From assembly GCA_012960415.1 (NCBI GenBank), contig DUBH01000022.1, positions 1-64,000 on the forward strand: a DNA stretch of 64,000 bases, in the 5' to 3' direction. The notes beneath the pieces are model-generated. The model searched no databases. It was given only the letters and a program-made list of their open reading frames with translations, and was not told the DNA's origin. Every line of letters starts with the position of its first letter. Within the stretch, counting starts at the first letter, position 1. This stretch comes from Henriciella sp. (GTDB taxonomy: Bacteria; Pseudomonadota; Alphaproteobacteria; Caulobacterales; Hyphomonadaceae). Positions 1-9,200 of the stretch are shown here, one piece after another. Made by a program: the position numbers and the translations under genes.

Positions 1-61
1 TTTTGTTGTCTGTCGAAAGTTACGCGCCGGGCCGTTCCACGAAGCGCGCCGCCTTCAGCGT

Positions 62-310
62 CTAGTGCTTCGTTTTCTCGGTAATCTCGTCAGCGCGCAC
101 CCGCACCGTCATGCTGGCGCGGATCGAGTCGCTCATCTCGGACGCGGCTTCCTCGATTGCGTCTGCCTCACAGGCATTCGCCAATAGGACCAACGCTTCG
201 CTCAACAGCATCATGGACGTTGCACGCTCTCGTTCCGAGCTTGGCAGGTCGACCCGATGGTCCTCAATGTTGAGCAGGACGGTATCACCATCCAGAATAC
301 TTAGTTTCAT
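62..310 (-). CDS. Small protein of unknown function
   Basis: An 82-residue protein that I do not recognise. I chose the ATG at 310 rather than an upstream in-frame start because a GGGGGA ribosome-binding site lies just before it. The sequence is acidic and leucine-rich, starts with MKLSILDGDTVLLNIEDH and continues as a likely alpha-helical stretch. There is no signal peptide or membrane segment. It follows the MFS transporter gene on the same strand after a 99-bp gap, so it could be the last gene of that transcription unit. Confidence 0.6.
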   Translation of the reverse strand: MKLSILDGDTVLLNIEDHRVDLPSSERERATSMMLLSEALVLLANACEADAIEEAASEMSDSIRASMTVRVRADEITEKTKH

Positions 311-409
311 GAAATCCCCCAATGTCCCCGCGATCACGCTAATCAGCACGATCAGAGGTTGTCCAGCCCTCTTCGCCTGTAGCGCGAACAGGTTGGTATG
401 CGGAGGAGA

Positions 410-1711
410 TCAGGCCTCAATGCTTGCCTTCATGGCGCGTGCTGCATCATCGCGGTAGTAGCGCGCCGCCAAGACCAGGCAGAGGATGCTGGCCGCATTG
501 AAACCCAGAATGACCTTCAGGGCATCCGCCAGAGGGCTCGCATGACCGGCCGCCGCGAAATAGTCGCTGATTGTGCCCGCGATGAGCGGTCCCCCGCCAA
601 TGCCGATAAGGGTCAGGCAGAACAGGGTGAAAGCGGCACCGACCGAGCGCATCCGCACCCGAACCAGCTCCTGCGTCGCGGTATAAGCGATCGAGGCGTA
701 GATGAGACCGACAAAGCTCGGCACGATGTTCCAGACATAGGCCATCTCCACCGTCCGCGCGCTCAGGAACATCCATGCAAATGGCAGCGCAACGGCGCTG
801 GTCGCGGCAATGATCCACGGACGCCAGCGCAAATCCTTCGTGGAGAGCCGGTCACACGTCGCGCCAAGGATCATGGCCCCTGCCCCGCCGACGCCGCCGA
901 TGAGAAGCCCGAGCGGCAAGGAAACATCCTGTGGCTGCAGATCGAATGTGCGCTGCAGATAGCTGGAGGTGAAGGCGACGAAGGCGTTGGCCGAAATACA
1001 GATGAGAAGACAGCCAAGCAGGATCAGCATGTAGCTGCGCTGGCTCACCATGAACTTCATGGTCTCGCCGAAGCCCGGCGCGTCCTCAGTCGGCTGGCTC
1101 GCGTCGGAGAAACCGCGCACCGGCTCCTTCACTGTGAAGCGGACCAGCAGGGCGAGGACAAGCCCCGGAATACCGGCAGCGAAGAAAGCCGCACGCCATC
1201 CGAAATGGGCATATACATAAGCACCGAGGATGTAGCCGATCATGATCCCGAAGCCGATACCGCAGGTATAGACACCAAGCGCAAAGGCCCGCTGCTGGGG
1301 CGGATAGAGGTCTGCAATCATGCTGGTCGCTGGCGGCGTGCCACCGGACTCGCCAATGCCCACGCCCATACGGGCTAGGAAAAGATGCCAGAAGTTCTGC
1401 GCGAACCCCGACAGCGCCGTCATGCCGGACCAGATGGTGAGCGCGAGCGCGATGATATTGCGCCGGTTTCCCCGGTCCGCCCACATGGCGACCGGAATAC
1501 CCAGCGTGGCATATAGCGCTGCAAACGCGAGGCCCGTCAGCCAGCCGATCTGGCCATCGGAGAAGCCGAACTCCGCCTTGATTGGTTCGATAACCGTGAT
1601 GAGGATCTGCCGGTCGACATGGTTGAACGTGTAGACAAGGGTCAGGACAGCAAGCACCCAGGCGCGCCCGGGGACTGAACTGGTGCTCGGGGCAGCTGCT
1701 TGCTGGCTCAT
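410..1711 (-). CDS. MFS transporter, spinster-like
   Basis: A 433-residue major facilitator superfamily permease of the inner membrane with about 12 hydrophobic segments. The N-terminal half carries the typical loop 2-3 signature (WADRGNRRNIIALAL) and the motif LTLVYTFNHVDRQILITVIE, which is characteristic of spinster-like MFS proteins common in sphingomonads and Hyphomonadaceae. The ATG at 1711 overlaps the stop codon of the upstream hydrolase as TGATG, so the two are translationally coupled; a GTG one codon earlier is also possible. The likely role is uptake of the same organic substrate handled by the hydrolase and the TonB receptor. The substrate cannot be read from sequence. Confidence 0.9.
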   Translation of the reverse strand: MSQQAAAPSTSSVPGRAWVLAVLTLVYTFNHVDRQILITVIEPIKAEFGFSDGQIGWLTGLAFAALYATLGIPVAMWADRGNRRNIIALALTIWSGMTALSGFAQNFWHLFLARMGVGIGESGGTPPATSMIADLYPPQQRAFALGVYTCGIGFGIMIGYILGAYVYAHFGWRAAFFAAGIPGLVLALLVRFTVKEPVRGFSDASQPTEDAPGFGETMKFMVSQRSYMLILLGCLLICISANAFVAFTSSYLQRTFDLQPQDVSLPLGLLIGGVGGAGAMILGATCDRLSTKDLRWRPWIIAATSAVALPFAWMFLSARTVEMAYVWNIVPSFVGLIYASIAYTATQELVRVRMRSVGAAFTLFCLTLIGIGGGPLIAGTISDYFAAAGHASPLADALKVILGFNAASILCLVLAARYYRDDAARAMKASIEA

Positions 1712-2571
1712 CACTTGGTCTCCAGTCGCTGAAGGAATGTCGAAATGGCGCTGATGGCGGTGGGCTCATCAAGCAGAGGTGCGTGGCCGCGATCCGGAAT
1801 GGTCACCAGCTCGCTGTCTGGATGCCGGCGCGCCATCCGTTTGGCGGTCGACTTCGTCAGGATGTCGGACGTCTCCCCGCGCAGGACCAGAAGCGGGACA
1901 GATCTCAGCGACCCAAACAGACGCCACATCGCAAATCTGGTCATCAGCCCCGCCTTCGCTTCGCCGAGAGAGCGCGTGATTTCGGGGTCATAGTCTGCAC
2001 GCACAGAGCCATCTGGCTCCTCGCGCCATGTCCGCTTTGCGAATGCCATCCAGTCATCATCGCCAAAGCCCGGAAAGGCGTCGGCCTGCGCGGCTTTCAC
2101 TTTCTCGGCCGCTGCTTGCCATGTCGAGGCCGGCTTGGGGTCCTTCGAATAGGCAGCGATCCGCGCGAGGCCAGACGGGTTCACCACGGGGCCGACATCA
2201 TTGAGGACCATTCCGCTGATCCGCTCCGGCGCGACCTTCGCCATGATCATGGCCATGAGGCCGCCCATGGAAGTTCCGATCAACGCCATGCGGGAGAGCT
2301 GAAGCTGGTCAGCGAGCGCGAACATATCCTGCGCATAGACTTGCGGCGAATAGGTTTCAGGCCTGGTCGCCCAGTCCGACTGGCCGCGCCCGCGAACATC
2401 GACCGCGATAAAACGGTACTGAGGCCCAAGCCGCTCAATCATCGGCTCGAAATCCTTATGGTTCCGCGTCAGCCCGTGCATGCAGAGCACGCTGAGCGGA
2501 GCATCCTCCGAACCGTAGGATTTCGCAAACAGGTCGAGACCGTCGGCGGACTTGTAGTGAATATCGCTCAA
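1711..2571 (-). CDS. Alpha/beta hydrolase
   Basis: A 286-residue alpha/beta-hydrolase-fold enzyme. The nucleophile elbow GTSMGG lies near residue 100, an acid residue near SDIL in the last third, and the catalytic histidine in DRGHAPLLDEP close to the C-terminus. The oxyanion region CMHGLTRNHKDFEPM and the DVRGRGQSD motif are typical of esterases, lactonases and C-C hydrolases of small organic molecules. The start is TTG, supported by an AGGGA ribosome-binding site seven bases upstream. It is followed with a 1-bp overlap by the MFS gene. It probably hydrolyses an ester or ring-cleavage product of the imported compound; the exact reaction is unknown. Confidence 0.88.
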   Translation of the reverse strand: MSDIHYKSADGLDLFAKSYGSEDAPLSVLCMHGLTRNHKDFEPMIERLGPQYRFIAVDVRGRGQSDWATRPETYSPQVYAQDMFALADQLQLSRMALIGTSMGGLMAMIMAKVAPERISGMVLNDVGPVVNPSGLARIAAYSKDPKPASTWQAAAEKVKAAQADAFPGFGDDDWMAFAKRTWREEPDGSVRADYDPEITRSLGEAKAGLMTRFAMWRLFGSLRSVPLLVLRGETSDILTKSTAKRMARRHPDSELVTIPDRGHAPLLDEPTAISAISTFLQRLETK

Positions 2572-2585
2572 GGCACGTCCCTACC

Positions 2586-2634
2586 GTAAAAATCAGGGGT
2601 GCGGCCGGCACAAACTGGCGCCCGCCGCACCCCT
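2586..2634 (-). terminator. Intrinsic terminator after the TonB receptor gene
   Basis: A perfect 10-bp stem (AGGGGTGCGG at 2595-2604 with its complement at 2625-2634) is followed on the minus strand by a run of five T. It lies directly after the receptor stop codon and 24 bp before the hydrolase start, so it should partly uncouple receptor expression from the hydrolase-MFS pair. Confidence 0.8.
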
Positions 2635-2651
2635 TGGGAGGAAAGATCTGA

Positions 2652-5006
2652 CTAGAACCGGTAGTCGATACCGGCCGTCACCGTACGCGGGTCGCCATAG
2701 AAGGCAGTCAGCGTGCCTTCGAGACCGAGCGTTGGCGTGAACGTGCCGTTCGGATTCACCGTCACGAAGTTATAGCCAGCAACGATGTACTTTTCATCGG
2801 TAAGGTTCTTGCCGGTCAGGCTGAAGCCCCAGCGGCCATCCTCGGTTTCCCAGCGGATGCTGGCATCCCACAGCGTGAAGGCATCCTGGTCGAGGAACGG
2901 GTTCGGCACTTCGAACTGGCTGGACTCGCCGCGATAGGAGAGCTGCGTGTTGAGAAGCAGGTTACCCCCGGCGAACGGCGTATCGTAAGAAATCCGGCCG
3001 TTCGCGGTCCAGTCTGGCGTATTCTGGATGACGCGTTGGTCAGAGACATCATTGCCGAAAGCGTCGATGAACTCGTCATACTGCGCATCGAGATAACCGA
3101 CAGACCAGCCAAGGTTCAGAAGGTCGCCGGGGCGCGCCATGTCCTCGGCGAGGGTTGCCGTCCCTTCGAACTCGACGCCCCATATCGTGGCGGCGCCAGC
3201 ATTCGTGGTAACACCCGAGAAGGAGTCGTTGACGCCGTCACCATCGGTATCGACGCCGATAGACCCTGGCACCTGCACGTCCTTATAGTCGGAATAGAAA
3301 CCGGCTAGGCTGTAATTGATACGGCCGCCAAGCTGGCTTGCCTTGTAACCGAACTCATAGGAGTCGACCTCTTCCGGATCAAACTGCATGAAAGTGTAGA
3401 TCTCGTCCTGCGAAACCGTCCCATCCTGGTTGAGGTCAGGGGCTGCCGTCGTCTGGCCACGCGGATCGAAGGAGCCGCCCTTGAAGCCCTGCGAGTACGT
3501 CGCGTAGAGGTTCGACTCTGGCGTAACCGCATAGCTAAGCGAGACCCTCGGGCTGAAGTCGTCAAAGGTCGCTTCGCCATTGAAATCTGACGTTGTCGCG
3601 ATCGGGATGCCGGCACCGCCGAAGAATTCGGAGAAGCCGCCGATATAGGTGCGACGCTGCACGAGCGAGGTACGTGTATCCTCAGTGTAGCGTCCGCCAA
3701 GCGAGAGCGACCAGCGATCTGTCAGGTCGTAGGTAAAGTCACCAAAAATCGACCAGGTTTCCGTACCCACATCACCGAAGGTCTGCGCATTGAGGCCCGG
3801 AAGGTTGAGGACAGCGCCGGTCGTCGCAAGCAGCACGTCAAAGACGGTCGAAGCGTTTGCATCGAGATAGTAGACACCGATGAGACCGTTCAGACGGTCA
3901 CCGGAATACAGGAACTGAAGCTCTTCAGAGAACTGGTCGTTCTCATAGATTGCCGGGACGTCGACATCGGCTTCTGGCAGCGAGTCGAAGTCGATCGGCG
4001 AGGTGCTTTCATCCTCGCGGTAAGCCAGGATATTCTTGATCGTCCAGTTATTGTTGAGCTCCCACTCAGCGATGAGCGAGCCGCCATAGGCTTCGACGCG
4101 TTGGTCGACAGCGTTCAGGCCTGCGCGCGTATCAAACACGTCGCCAAGCACCGGATAGGTGAAAGGCGGGAACTGATCCGGGATCAGACGATGGCCCTGA
4201 CGGGCGTTTGACTTGTCCAGAGAATAGTCTGCGGCAGCGCGCAGCTGGAAATTGTCGGCTAGGTCGAGCTCAGCCGAAACACGGGCACCGAAGAGCTCCT
4301 TGTTATAGTTCTCTTCGCCGGTGATCCGGTTCTCACCGAAGCCGTCACGGTTAAAGCTTGCTACAGCTGCGCCGACACGGAAGGTGTCAGTCACTGGCAG
4401 CGATGTGGTCAGGACGCCATCAAGCTGGCTGTAGCTGCCGACTTTCACATTGGCTTCAAAGGTCGGCTCATCGCTGAGCCCACGCGTGACATATTTGATC
4501 GCGCCGCCAATCGTGTTGCGGCCGTAAAGCGTGCCTTGCGGGCCACGGAGGACTTCGACGCGCTCGACGTCGTAGACATCGAGAACAGCGCCTTGCGGAC
4601 GGTTGAGGTAGACGTCGTCGACATAAATGCCGACGCCGGCTTCAAAGCCTGCGACAGGGTCCTGCTGGCCAACGCCGCGGATAAACGCAGAAAGCGTCGT
4701 ATTCGTGCCGCGGGAAACTTCCAGCGTCACGTTCGGTGAAATCTTCGCGATTTCTGTCAGGTCAGCCACGCCGAGGTCTGCCAGAAGCTCTCCGTCGAAA
4801 GCCGAAACGGACAGCGGAACGTCAACGAGGCTCTGTTCGCGGCGCTGTGCCGTGACGGTCACCGTATTGAAGCGGCGCTGGTCCTGGACTTCGTCAGCGG
4901 TATCGGAAGCGACTGTGTCAGTCTGGGCACTGGCGGCCATACCGGCGGTCAGAGCGATGACCGAGACGAGCGCCAGGCGAGCGGAATGCTGGGTACAAAG
5001 TTTCAT
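2652..5006 (-). CDS. TonB-dependent receptor
   Basis: A 784-residue outer-membrane receptor. It has a signal peptide (cleavage after about residue 27, AASAQ), a TonB-box-like VTVTAQRREQSLVDVPLSV, and a plug domain to about residue 160 with PQGTLYGRNTIGGAIKYVT. A long beta-barrel follows, ending in the terminal aromatic residue (DYRF) expected for BAM-dependent insertion. Proteins of this subfamily, with AQRRE and RGPQGTLYGRN, import hydrophobic or large organic compounds rather than classical siderophores. The gene has a strong terminator and lies between an AraC regulator and a hydrolase-MFS pair, which together look like one uptake and degradation locus. Confidence 0.95.
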   Translation of the reverse strand: MKLCTQHSARLALVSVIALTAGMAASAQTDTVASDTADEVQDQRRFNTVTVTAQRREQSLVDVPLSVSAFDGELLADLGVADLTEIAKISPNVTLEVSRGTNTTLSAFIRGVGQQDPVAGFEAGVGIYVDDVYLNRPQGAVLDVYDVERVEVLRGPQGTLYGRNTIGGAIKYVTRGLSDEPTFEANVKVGSYSQLDGVLTTSLPVTDTFRVGAAVASFNRDGFGENRITGEENYNKELFGARVSAELDLADNFQLRAAADYSLDKSNARQGHRLIPDQFPPFTYPVLGDVFDTRAGLNAVDQRVEAYGGSLIAEWELNNNWTIKNILAYREDESTSPIDFDSLPEADVDVPAIYENDQFSEELQFLYSGDRLNGLIGVYYLDANASTVFDVLLATTGAVLNLPGLNAQTFGDVGTETWSIFGDFTYDLTDRWSLSLGGRYTEDTRTSLVQRRTYIGGFSEFFGGAGIPIATTSDFNGEATFDDFSPRVSLSYAVTPESNLYATYSQGFKGGSFDPRGQTTAAPDLNQDGTVSQDEIYTFMQFDPEEVDSYEFGYKASQLGGRINYSLAGFYSDYKDVQVPGSIGVDTDGDGVNDSFSGVTTNAGAATIWGVEFEGTATLAEDMARPGDLLNLGWSVGYLDAQYDEFIDAFGNDVSDQRVIQNTPDWTANGRISYDTPFAGGNLLLNTQLSYRGESSQFEVPNPFLDQDAFTLWDASIRWETEDGRWGFSLTGKNLTDEKYIVAGYNFVTVNPNGTFTPTLGLEGTLTAFYGDPRTVTAGIDYRF

Positions 5007-5121
5007 GATATCCTCCCTTCATGCATCTTCGCGCATTGCAGGCAGGTGTCTCATCTTATCGGCTGGCCGCCATGACACTTAGCGTCAAGGTCAGTGAACA
5101 CTTTCGCTCAGGCTTTCGCGC

Positions 5122-6144
5122 TCAGCTCTGGAATTCCTGCGCGAAGGCGGCAGGGGTCTTCCCTTTCCAGCGCTTGAAAGCGCGGTTGAAGGCCCGGATG
5201 TCGGAATAGTCCAGTGCCTCAGTTGCCTGGGCCACGGACGCGCCGCGTTTCAACATGCTTTCGGCGCGGTGAAGACGTGTCTCTAGCAGCAAATCGCGAA
5301 ACTGCACGCCCTCTTCCGAGAGGCGGCGGCGCAGCGTCGCAACGCTGATGTCGAGCTTTCGGGCGACGTCTGACTGGCGCGAAAGGCCATCCTCCACAAG
5401 ATCGCGGGTGCGCGCCGCAATACTGCGCTCGCTTTCTAGGGTATCGCGCGCATCAAGGTGGCTGATGACGCGCGAGAAAAGCCCGTCCGTACTCATATCG
5501 ACGGCTTCGCGGATCTGAAGCGGTGCGCAGGCGAGGTCAAAATCGTAGATGAGCTCATAGGCTGGCGCGCCATATTCGAGTGGCACCGACCAGAACGCAT
5601 TCTGCGGCCGGCGCGTCTCGCCGCGACGCCGCTTGAGCTTTATGCGCCGCAGCGCCGCACTCGCCGCCCCCTCGGTCAGACTGTCGAGAAGACAGTGAAT
5701 CTTGATCGTCAGGCAGTCGCCGACCAGCTCGACGAAATCGGTATTCTCGCGCGAGCGATAAGGGAAATGGCTGTCATCAATGATCAGAGCCAGCCGGCTG
5801 TCGCCGAACCGGACCGAGTTATAGGTATCGCCATGCATCATGTTCATATGCTCAGCGAGGATCTCGATCGTCGCCATCAGCGAGGTGGCGTTCTGCATCT
5901 GTGCGATGAGAAACTGACCTGTCTTGAAGGTCAGCTTCCGGCTCGAGATGACGGCCGTGAGGTCATCGGACGCCAGTGCGAGCGATCTCTGGATACGGAA
6001 ATAGTCGGCAATAGCGATAGAGGCGCCGCCGCCTTCACCCTTGCTATCCGAAGTCTGCAGGAAAGGCGCAAGGTCTACACCATGCTCGACCGCTGCATCG
6101 ACGAGCGGCTGGATATCCCCGATCTCTACAAATGCTCTGGACAT
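5122..6144 (-). CDS. AraC-family transcriptional regulator
   Basis: A 340-residue regulator of the OruR/ArgR-like AraC subfamily, with an N-terminal ligand-binding domain of about 200 residues and a C-terminal double helix-turn-helix. The DNA-binding part is clear: VARKLDISVATLRRRLSEEG for the first HTH and YSDIRAFNRAFKRWKGKTP for the conserved second half. The start ATG at 6144 gives the usual family length; a longer frame to 6318 adds 58 atypical residues. It is on the same strand as the receptor gene, 115 bp upstream of it, and probably controls it in response to the imported compound. Its upstream side is the left border of the mobile element. Confidence 0.9.
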   Translation of the reverse strand: MSRAFVEIGDIQPLVDAAVEHGVDLAPFLQTSDSKGEGGGASIAIADYFRIQRSLALASDDLTAVISSRKLTFKTGQFLIAQMQNATSLMATIEILAEHMNMMHGDTYNSVRFGDSRLALIIDDSHFPYRSRENTDFVELVGDCLTIKIHCLLDSLTEGAASAALRRIKLKRRRGETRRPQNAFWSVPLEYGAPAYELIYDFDLACAPLQIREAVDMSTDGLFSRVISHLDARDTLESERSIAARTRDLVEDGLSRQSDVARKLDISVATLRRRLSEEGVQFRDLLLETRLHRAESMLKRGASVAQATEALDYSDIRAFNRAFKRWKGKTPAAFAQEFQS

Positions 6145-6375
6145 CGGCCTGCGTATAATCTGACGAAACTGTACAGCGACCCGCCGAAGCGGTTCTCGCA
6201 AAAGTACACCACAAATAACGCCGGGCCTATGACCTAGCGTAAGCAGCTGAAATATCTTGGAAATAAACCCGAAAATGGTGCACGAGGAGTTACTCGCCTC
6301 GAACCAACTTTTCGACATTCTAGCAGATTGGAACTCGATTCTCGAAGGGCTTGACCCCCTTCAGGAATTCGAGCC
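6145..6375. other. Left border region of the integrative element, candidate att and oriT
   Basis: 231 bp without a gene between the chromosomal AraC gene and the first element gene. At 6276-6305 a segment resembles, with small insertions, the 3' end of the tRNA-Leu at the other end of the element (blocks TGGTGC, AGGAG, ACTCG, CGAACC in the same order). At 6344-6362 there is an inverted repeat GAAGGG-N7-CCCTTC directly upstream of the mobilization genes, a position where transfer origins often lie. Both assignments are tentative. Confidence 0.35.
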
Positions 6376-6783
6376 GTGACCCAGAGAAGTCAGTTTTCAT
6401 TTAATCAGGCCGCAGAAGCGCCAAAGCAAAAGTCGAAGCCAACAGCGCAATACAAAAAGCGGCCTGCTCCACTTTCAGTTCGCGTGTCCAATGCTGAGCG
6501 CGAATGGATCAAACGGAAGGCTGGTAGCCAATCGGTGAATGCATTTGTACGGGAGAGAATTTTCTCTGAGCAGCCCCGATCAAAAGCCGTTGATAACCGT
6601 AAAGACATTGCGCGATTGCTAGCGGCACTTGGGAGGTCTGGTATGGCAGCTAGTCTTCGTTCACTCGCCCACTCTGCCGAAATTGGTGCGCTTGCCCTAG
6701 ATGACGAGCTCCGAAACGAGCTTGTGTCCGCATTGAATGCCGTAAGCGAGATCAGGGACGCAATCCTGAAGGCGCTGCGCTAA
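6376..6783 (+). CDS. MobC-like relaxosome accessory protein
   Basis: A 135-residue basic protein started by GTG, with an AGGA site about nine bases upstream. The segment PLSVRVSNAEREWIKRKAGS followed by VNAFVRERIF resembles the ribbon-helix-helix N-terminus of plasmid mobilization proteins. The C-terminal half is helical, with the LRNELVSALNAVSEIRDAIL pattern seen in MobC-type partners. Its stop overlaps the start of the relaxase gene (TAATG), so both are co-translated. It likely binds the transfer origin and assists nicking. Confidence 0.72.
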   Translation: MTQRSQFSFNQAAEAPKQKSKPTAQYKKRPAPLSVRVSNAEREWIKRKAGSQSVNAFVRERIFSEQPRSKAVDNRKDIARLLAALGRSGMAASLRSLAHSAEIGALALDDELRNELVSALNAVSEIRDAILKALR

Positions 6784-8009
6784 TGATCATAAAAGCCTCT
6801 CAACGCGCCAATGGCCGCGAACTGGCCGCTCACCTCATGAATGCTGAAGATAACGAGCATATTATGTTGCATGAGCTAACTGGGTTTGTAGCGAACGATC
6901 TGCAGGGCGCATTTGAGGAAGCGCACGCGGTTTCGAAAGCCACGCGGGCAGAGAAATATCTTTTCTCAGTCAGTTTAAACCCTCCCCCCGACGCAGAGGT
7001 CAAAATCGGTGACTTTGAAGATGCTGCGGGACTAATCGAGAAAAAGCTCGGCCTTAGCGGCCAGCCGAGAGCTATGGTGCTGCATGAGAAATTCGGTCGG
7101 CTTCATGCCCATCTCGTTTATTCAAGGATCGATACCGAGAATATGCGAGCCATCCATCTACCCCATTTCAAGCGAAAGCTGATGGATGTGGCCTGCCACC
7201 TCTATAGAGCGCACGAGTGGCAGCTGCCTGCGGGCCTTGAAAAGCATGAGAGCGGCCGCAAAGAAAATTACGAGCTTGCCGAGCACCAGCAAGCCAAACG
7301 CGCCCAGCGAGACCCTGAAGCACTTAAGCGGCTATTCCAAATGGCTTGGTCGAGGTCGGATTCGGCTGCGGCCTTTAAGGCTGCGCTGCTCGATGCAGGG
7401 TTTGCGGTTGCACGAGGGGACCGGCGCGGCTTCGTCGCTGTTGATGAGACCGACAAGCCCTATTCTTTGTCTCGCTGGTGCGGTGTGAAGCCCCGGGAGC
7501 TTGCAGCAAGGCTGGGCAACCCCAAGAGCTGGCCGGGCATTCGAGAGGCCCGCTCTTCTCTGTCGAATAAAGACATTCAGCAAAAGCGCGAGACGGAAGC
7601 CCGCCGGCGCCGAGAGGTCGAAGCGCAGCTCAAATCAATGATGCTGGCACGAAAGACGATGATAGAAGCGCATCGCCAGAAGCGGAGAACACTGCTCGCG
7701 TTTCATCGAGACAGACAGGCTGAGGAAGCGAGGGTGCGGTCGGCTCGATTTGCGAAAGGTCTAAAGGGACTTTGGCAATTCGTGACGGGCAAAAGAGCCA
7801 AACTGAAGGCCGAAGCGCAAGCTGAGGCGTTCGCCGCGCAAGAGCGCGATAAGCTCGAACGAGAAACTATGAGCGCCGCGCAGCGGCGCGAACGACGAGC
7901 GCTCGAAAGAGAGATCGTCGCACGCAGAAAAATTCTTGAGCGTCAGCAAGACGCGTCGCGCCGTTTGGGCAGAGATCGCCGCGTCGACATCGAAGTATCG
8001 TTGGATTAG
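6783..8009 (+). CDS. Relaxase / mobilization nuclease
   Basis: A 408-residue protein with an N-terminal relaxase domain. The histidine metal-binding signature is visible as GRLHAHLVYSRID (His108 and His110 spaced by one residue), preceded by VLHEKFG, which matches VirD2/MobA-type nucleases. The C-terminal half from about residue 260 is a long charged Arg/Glu-rich coiled coil, which often mediates contact with the coupling protein or DNA. The catalytic tyrosine is not unambiguous by eye. It starts by overlapping the upstream MobC-like gene. It should nick the element at oriT and pilot the strand through a borrowed conjugation channel. Confidence 0.82.
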   Translation: MIIKASQRANGRELAAHLMNAEDNEHIMLHELTGFVANDLQGAFEEAHAVSKATRAEKYLFSVSLNPPPDAEVKIGDFEDAAGLIEKKLGLSGQPRAMVLHEKFGRLHAHLVYSRIDTENMRAIHLPHFKRKLMDVACHLYRAHEWQLPAGLEKHESGRKENYELAEHQQAKRAQRDPEALKRLFQMAWSRSDSAAAFKAALLDAGFAVARGDRRGFVAVDETDKPYSLSRWCGVKPRELAARLGNPKSWPGIREARSSLSNKDIQQKRETEARRRREVEAQLKSMMLARKTMIEAHRQKRRTLLAFHRDRQAEEARVRSARFAKGLKGLWQFVTGKRAKLKAEAQAEAFAAQERDKLERETMSAAQRRERRALEREIVARRKILERQQDASRRLGRDRRVDIEVSLD

Positions 8010-8043
8010 GCGTGAGCGATTGCACGTTCCTGAACGCTAGCCG

Positions 8044-8667
8044 TTATGATCCCAACCGCTTCGGAATAGGCATATCTGAGCGGCTCTTGAAAGCGTCTTT
8101 AATGTAGCCTTCGAGGATATGGCGCACGAAGTCGTCCACGCTGAGAGGCTCGTCAGTTTCGAGATAATAGCCGAGAAAGCTGCGATAGCCTGTAGAGCTT
8201 AGAAAGCGCCTATCCCAATCCACCGCTTTTACGCTGAAGCTCGTCCACTGCATGAACTTACCGCCGATGCCGAACATGCCGTCCACATCCACCGAGCACC
8301 GCATCGTGGCGAGCGAAAGTGTGAACGTGCCCGACTGCCCCCAGATTGGAACATTACCATCGGCACTGCGGCTACGCTCATCAAGGATACACCCTGGCGC
8401 GTCAGGCCCTGCAATGATCCCGCAATGACCGCCATTGAGTTTTGAGGCGAGCAAGTGGGCTTCCTCGCGCCACGCAATAGCGGTCTCAAAATCGAGCGCC
8501 ATCATAGCGTTATGATGCTGCGGCAGGATTTCGGATCGCATGTAAGCGATGGCGTCATCCATCGTGCTTGGTAAATGACTCCACGCCTGTTCCTGCTTTC
8601 GCTTAATATTTTGCTTGTGCGCGTCATGCAGGAGGCCATCAAATCCGAGTTGCTGACAGTGCGTCAT
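8044..8667 (-). CDS. Conserved hypothetical protein next to ArdA
   Basis: A 207-residue cytoplasmic protein that I cannot assign. I chose the ATG at 8667 because a GGGAGGGCAGG ribosome-binding site precedes it. The middle part (SGTFTLSLATMRCSVDVDGM and KFMQWTSFSVKAVDWDRRFL) looks like beta strands, and an N-terminal helical part contains MMALDFETAIAWREEAHLLA. It lies 14 bp after the ardA stop codon on the same strand, so it is probably co-transcribed with the antirestriction gene and may act in element establishment. Confidence 0.65.
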   Translation of the reverse strand: MTHCQQLGFDGLLHDAHKQNIKRKQEQAWSHLPSTMDDAIAYMRSEILPQHHNAMMALDFETAIAWREEAHLLASKLNGGHCGIIAGPDAPGCILDERSRSADGNVPIWGQSGTFTLSLATMRCSVDVDGMFGIGGKFMQWTSFSVKAVDWDRRFLSSTGYRSFLGYYLETDEPLSVDDFVRHILEGYIKDAFKSRSDMPIPKRLGS

Positions 8668-8681
8668 TGACCTGCCCTCCC

Positions 8682-9200
8682 TTAGCGCTGCCAAAAGACG
8701 TGAATGTCTTCGAAGCCTGTTTGAATTGTGAAAACATCATTGATCACCAAGTCCCGAGCCATCGCCTCATAGTCTATGTAAAAGCGAAGGTTTTCGGGGA
8801 TTTCGCTGGTCTCCTCGGTGATCTCTTCGGCAAAGTCTGCCAGAGACCGAAACTGCCCCGCATATTGCTCATCACTTGCTTTTTGGGCGTCTTCGAGATC
8901 GCCCCTCTCACTGAGCAAAGCCGCGCCGAGAGCGCCGTGATCTTCGATAAAGGCGGCATACTCGGACACTCGATCCAGCCCCTCATATTCTGAGAGATGC
9001 AGCTCGCCAAATCCTTCATAGTCGTGGATAGCCCATTCTTCGGCATACTCTACCGGAGAGCGGAGCAGCATGGCGCTCACCTCACGCCACACGCCCTCCA
9101 GCCCTTGGGTTGCATCGATCCATGCGCCGTGAAGAATACCGTCATTGTAGCTGGCAAGGCACGCCACATAGATTCTGATTTCATCGTTTGTCGTTCTCAT
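8682..9200 (-). CDS. ardA: Antirestriction protein ArdA
   Basis: A 172-residue very acidic protein of the ArdA family, which mimics B-form DNA and blocks type I restriction enzymes when a mobile element enters a new host. The N-terminus IRIYVACLASYNDGILHGAWIDA and the segment WAIHDYEGFGELHLSEYEGL are hallmarks of the family. The total length matches ArdA (about 165-175 residues). I chose the ATG at 9200 over an upstream in-frame start because the protein core begins there. It is followed closely by an unknown gene on the same strand. Confidence 0.92.
   Translation of the reverse strand: MRTTNDEIRIYVACLASYNDGILHGAWIDATQGLEGVWREVSAMLLRSPVEYAEEWAIHDYEGFGELHLSEYEGLDRVSEYAAFIEDHGALGAALLSERGDLEDAQKASDEQYAGQFRSLADFAEEITEETSEIPENLRFYIDYEAMARDLVINDVFTIQTGFEDIHVFWQR

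Noticed and set aside
398..1378. Long plus-strand reading frame opposite the MFS gene
   Set aside because: It mirrors the codon structure of the MFS gene on the other strand and lacks any domain or ribosome-binding site.
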